64,000 bases of DNA, taken from contig NZ_FNAC01000001.1 of NCBI RefSeq assembly GCF_900101705.1, positions 124,001 to 188,000 on the forward strand. The letters are read 5' to 3'. How positions within the stretch are numbered: position 1 is the first letter of the stretch; each line of letters opens with the position of its first letter. The position numbers were made by a program, and so were the translations under genes. Shown here one piece after another: positions 61,955-64,000 of this stretch. This DNA comes from Algoriphagus faecimaris (lineage in GTDB: Bacteria; Bacteroidota; Bacteroidia; Cytophagales; Cyclobacteriaceae). Below the pieces are notes generated by a model. The model had not been told where the DNA came from. It did no database searches and was given only the letters and a program-made list of their open reading frames with translations.

Positions 61955-63379
61955 TTAAAAGAAAAAGAAACCGTAAATCAAGACGGTGAAAAATGCTAAA
62001 ATTGGCCCTACCACCATCATTATCAATCCTCCGGGTCTAAAACTCTTTTGTTCGACCATTCCTGTCGAAAAAGCAATGGCATTGGAAGGAGTAGAGACAG
62101 GAAGTAGCAGTGCACAGGAGCAACTCAAAGCGACAATTAAAGGGACTGAAAAACCCCAGATTCCTGGAAGAGAAAGCGCCAAAGGCACGAGAATGGATGA
62201 GGCAGCCGTATTGCTCATAATATTGGAAATCAAGACACCGATGATGGCAAAAATAATCGCAAGACCAATAGTAGGGATGGACAAGGAATAAATCCCTTCC
62301 ATCACAATATCAGTCAAGCCTACCTCCACCATGGCTATTCCCAGTGCCAATCCTCCTGCTACCAGCATCAAGGTATCCCAAGGAAGCCTTCGTACATCTT
62401 CGGCTTTGATCACCTGAAAAATGGTCAGCAGCACAATAGGAATCGCCGATGTCGCTGCGATTGGAATACCATGTAGCGGTTCTGTCAACCACGTGCCGAC
62501 CGTCAGAACCAAGGTAAAAATTACAGCGCCCCGCTCAAATCTTCCCTTGGAACTAGAGTTGGAGCCCAAAAACTCATTCAAATCTACACCTAGTGCCTCC
62601 AGCTGAAGATTGCGCTTCAGAAAATACCAAAAGAAATAAATCGAAATAATAGCTGCAGGAATTCCAAATATCATCCACTCCACAAAGGTGATATTTACTC
62701 CTTTTTCCTGAAGCGCTCCCACCGCTATCGCATTGGGTGTACTACCAATAATCGTCCCCATACCACCCAAAGTAGCCGCTGCCGGAATTCCAACTAGTAA
62801 AGCCTTAGTAAAAGGAGAATCCTTGCCCATGAGTCTAGCCAAGGGCAGAACCGAGGAAACCATCATCGCGGTGGTGGCAGTATTAGACATGACCATACTT
62901 CCCAAAGCAGTGGTCAGCATAAGACCCAGAAGCAAGCGATCCGGTTTTGAGCCAAATCGCTGTAAAGTGAATCGAAACAAAGCCTTATCCAAAGCAACCA
63001 TACTCATGCCTTCTGCGAGAAAAAAACCACCCAAAAGCAACCAAATGACATTACTGGTCCATGTTCCCAAGTACATTTCGACAGGGGTTTCGATCTCGGT
63101 TTTAATAAAATCCGTACCAAAGCCCAGTAAAAGCCCAGCAATAGTAAATATGGCTACCGCAAATGGAGGAATGGCCTCTGTAACCCATAAACCAATAGCC
63201 AGTATAGTCAGAAAAAAAACATAATTGACATCCACTCCATAGCCCAGTGGTCTGAATAAGGAGGTCATAAATAGAGCCATTCCAAAATTCCCGATAAAAG
63301 TTGAAGAAGCATAAACCCAACCAGTTTTAATCTTCCGGTAAAGTCTCACTGCTGCGAGTCGAGAATCACTGTATGCCAT
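61955..63379 (-). CDS. SLC13 (DASS) family anion:sodium symporter
   Basis: This 474-residue transporter has about 11 hydrophobic segments. The two SNT helix-hairpin signatures of the family are MSNTATTAMMVSSVLPLA near residues 175-190 and NIMSNTAASSILVPLALSL near residues 390-410. The first hairpin is preceded by LLLGGFFLAEGM. Members move dicarboxylates, citrate or sulfate with sodium. The substrate cannot be told here. The gene stands alone. Confidence 0.88.
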   Translation of the reverse strand: MAYSDSRLAAVRLYRKIKTGWVYASSTFIGNFGMALFMTSLFRPLGYGVDVNYVFFLTILAIGLWVTEAIPPFAVAIFTIAGLLLGFGTDFIKTEIETPVEMYLGTWTSNVIWLLLGGFFLAEGMSMVALDKALFRFTLQRFGSKPDRLLLGLMLTTALGSMVMSNTATTAMMVSSVLPLARLMGKDSPFTKALLVGIPAAATLGGMGTIIGSTPNAIAVGALQEKGVNITFVEWMIFGIPAAIISIYFFWYFLKRNLQLEALGVDLNEFLGSNSSSKGRFERGAVIFTLVLTVGTWLTEPLHGIPIAATSAIPIVLLTIFQVIKAEDVRRLPWDTLMLVAGGLALGIAMVEVGLTDIVMEGIYSLSIPTIGLAIIFAIIGVLISNIMSNTAASSILVPLALSLPGIWGFSVPLIVALSCSCALLLPVSTPSNAIAFSTGMVEQKSFRPGGLIMMVVGPILAFFTVLIYGFFFF

Positions 63380-63549
63380 GTTTTAAGAAAAAATTTTTGT
63401 GATAAAGATTTTTAAATCGTGGAAGTCAAAGATACCTTCCTATTTTAAATTGTCCAGATTTTTGACCTCAATCAGTTCTAAATGTGACTTTTATCATAGC
63501 TCATCCAGCATAAATAACTGAAATTAGATTAACGAAAAAAAGAAAAGCT

Positions 63550-63996
63550 ATGGGCACTTTAGCAAAAAGAAACGGAGGTTTCTGGCCCAAGATGGTTCAG
63601 GACTTCTTTGGAGCAGAAAATCCCTTCGATTGGGAGGAGAAGTTTTGGTTCCCGGATAAAACCGTGGAGGTTCCCTCTGCCAATGTGATCGAGAATGAAA
63701 AAGAATTCAAACTCGAACTATCGGCACCGGGATTTGACAAGAAGGACTTTAAAGTAGAAGTCAACGAGGGTGTACTGAGTATTTCAGCCGAAAAGGAGCA
63801 CAAAAAAGAAGAGGAAAAGGAAAACTATCGAAAGAAAGAATTCTCCTACTCCAGCATCCGACGTGCATTTGCGCTACCTGAAAATATCCGGCAAGAAGCT
63901 ATCGACGCCAAGTATGAAAACGGACTCTTAAAAATCGTCCTTCCAAAAAATGCACTGAAAGCCAGTGACAACAAAAAAGCAATAGAGGTCGGCTGA
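63550..63996 (+). CDS. Hsp20/alpha-crystallin family small heat shock protein
   Basis: This 148-residue protein has a short N-terminal arm (FFGAENPFDWEEKFWFP). The alpha-crystallin domain spans residues ~38-130 (VIENEKEFKLELSAPGFDKKDFKVEV, YSSIRRAFALPENI, YENGLLKIVLPK). The C-terminal Ile-x-Val motif that joins oligomers is AIEV at the very end. It is a holdase chaperone. The stop codon lies 4 bases before the window edge. Confidence 0.93.
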   Translation: MGTLAKRNGGFWPKMVQDFFGAENPFDWEEKFWFPDKTVEVPSANVIENEKEFKLELSAPGFDKKDFKVEVNEGVLSISAEKEHKKEEEKENYRKKEFSYSSIRRAFALPENIRQEAIDAKYENGLLKIVLPKNALKASDNKKAIEVG

Positions 63997-64000
63997 AAGG

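Overview
The window looks like a chromosomal segment of a Bacteroidota bacterium, most likely Cytophagales of the Cyclobacteriaceae (Algoriphagus-like) type. The order-level guess is inference. It rests on lineage-typical genes (a GWxTD protein, the gliding lipoprotein gldH next to a PSP1-domain gene, a DUF2723 protein, NVEALA-like peptides beside beta-propeller lipoproteins), on -7 boxes of the form TAnnTTTG, on the near absence of Shine-Dalgarno sequences, and on many lipoprotein signals. No rRNA, tRNA, CRISPR array, prophage or transposase gene was seen.

Positions 1-36 kb are mostly housekeeping. They hold a porin fragment, a persulfide dioxygenase-rhodanese and thioredoxin, a DUF2723 membrane protein, a methyltransferase, GWxTD and an rRNA methyltransferase, manC and kdsD (sugar nucleotide and KDO supply), recQ, purD, PSP1-gldH, pgi, aconitase, an mlaEFD lipid-transport operon, a DUF389 protein, glutaminase, a PadR operon with two related membrane proteins, typA, and an S41 protease. 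Many convergent pairs share compact intrinsic terminators.

Positions 36-40.7 kb hold a DUF433/DUF5615 toxin-antitoxin-like pair and the late histidine genes (hisH-hisA-hisF-hisIE), followed upstream by phenylalanine hydroxylase. The his spacers carry short palindromic repeats.

Positions 40.9-45.9 kb form an AT-rich accessory island. A ~530-bp block with a tiny helix-turn-helix gene, three tandem 10-bp operator-like repeats and a leader occurs twice. Each copy sits in front of a small cysteine-containing secreted peptide gene and a beta-propeller lipoprotein gene. The second copy is interrupted by a 111-bp insertion, so the pair gives an empty site and a filled site for a small repeat element. 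That element also occurs immediately upstream of two other genes in the window (positions 1905 and 56944). The second peptide gene appears to have lost one A in a homopolymer. A ParD/ParE pair with a truncated toxin closes the island.

Positions 45.9-53.7 kb hold the complete tryptophan operon in the order trpE-G-D-C-F-B-A followed by a DAHP synthase. In front of trpE lies a 25-codon leader peptide with three consecutive Trp codons and an intrinsic terminator, a classical attenuator architecture. The last 10 kb hold a RelE-type toxin-antitoxin pair, an M28 peptidase, a DUF6544 protein, two exported Gfo/Idh/MocA oxidoreductases, VOC and MDR proteins, an SLC13 transporter and Hsp20.
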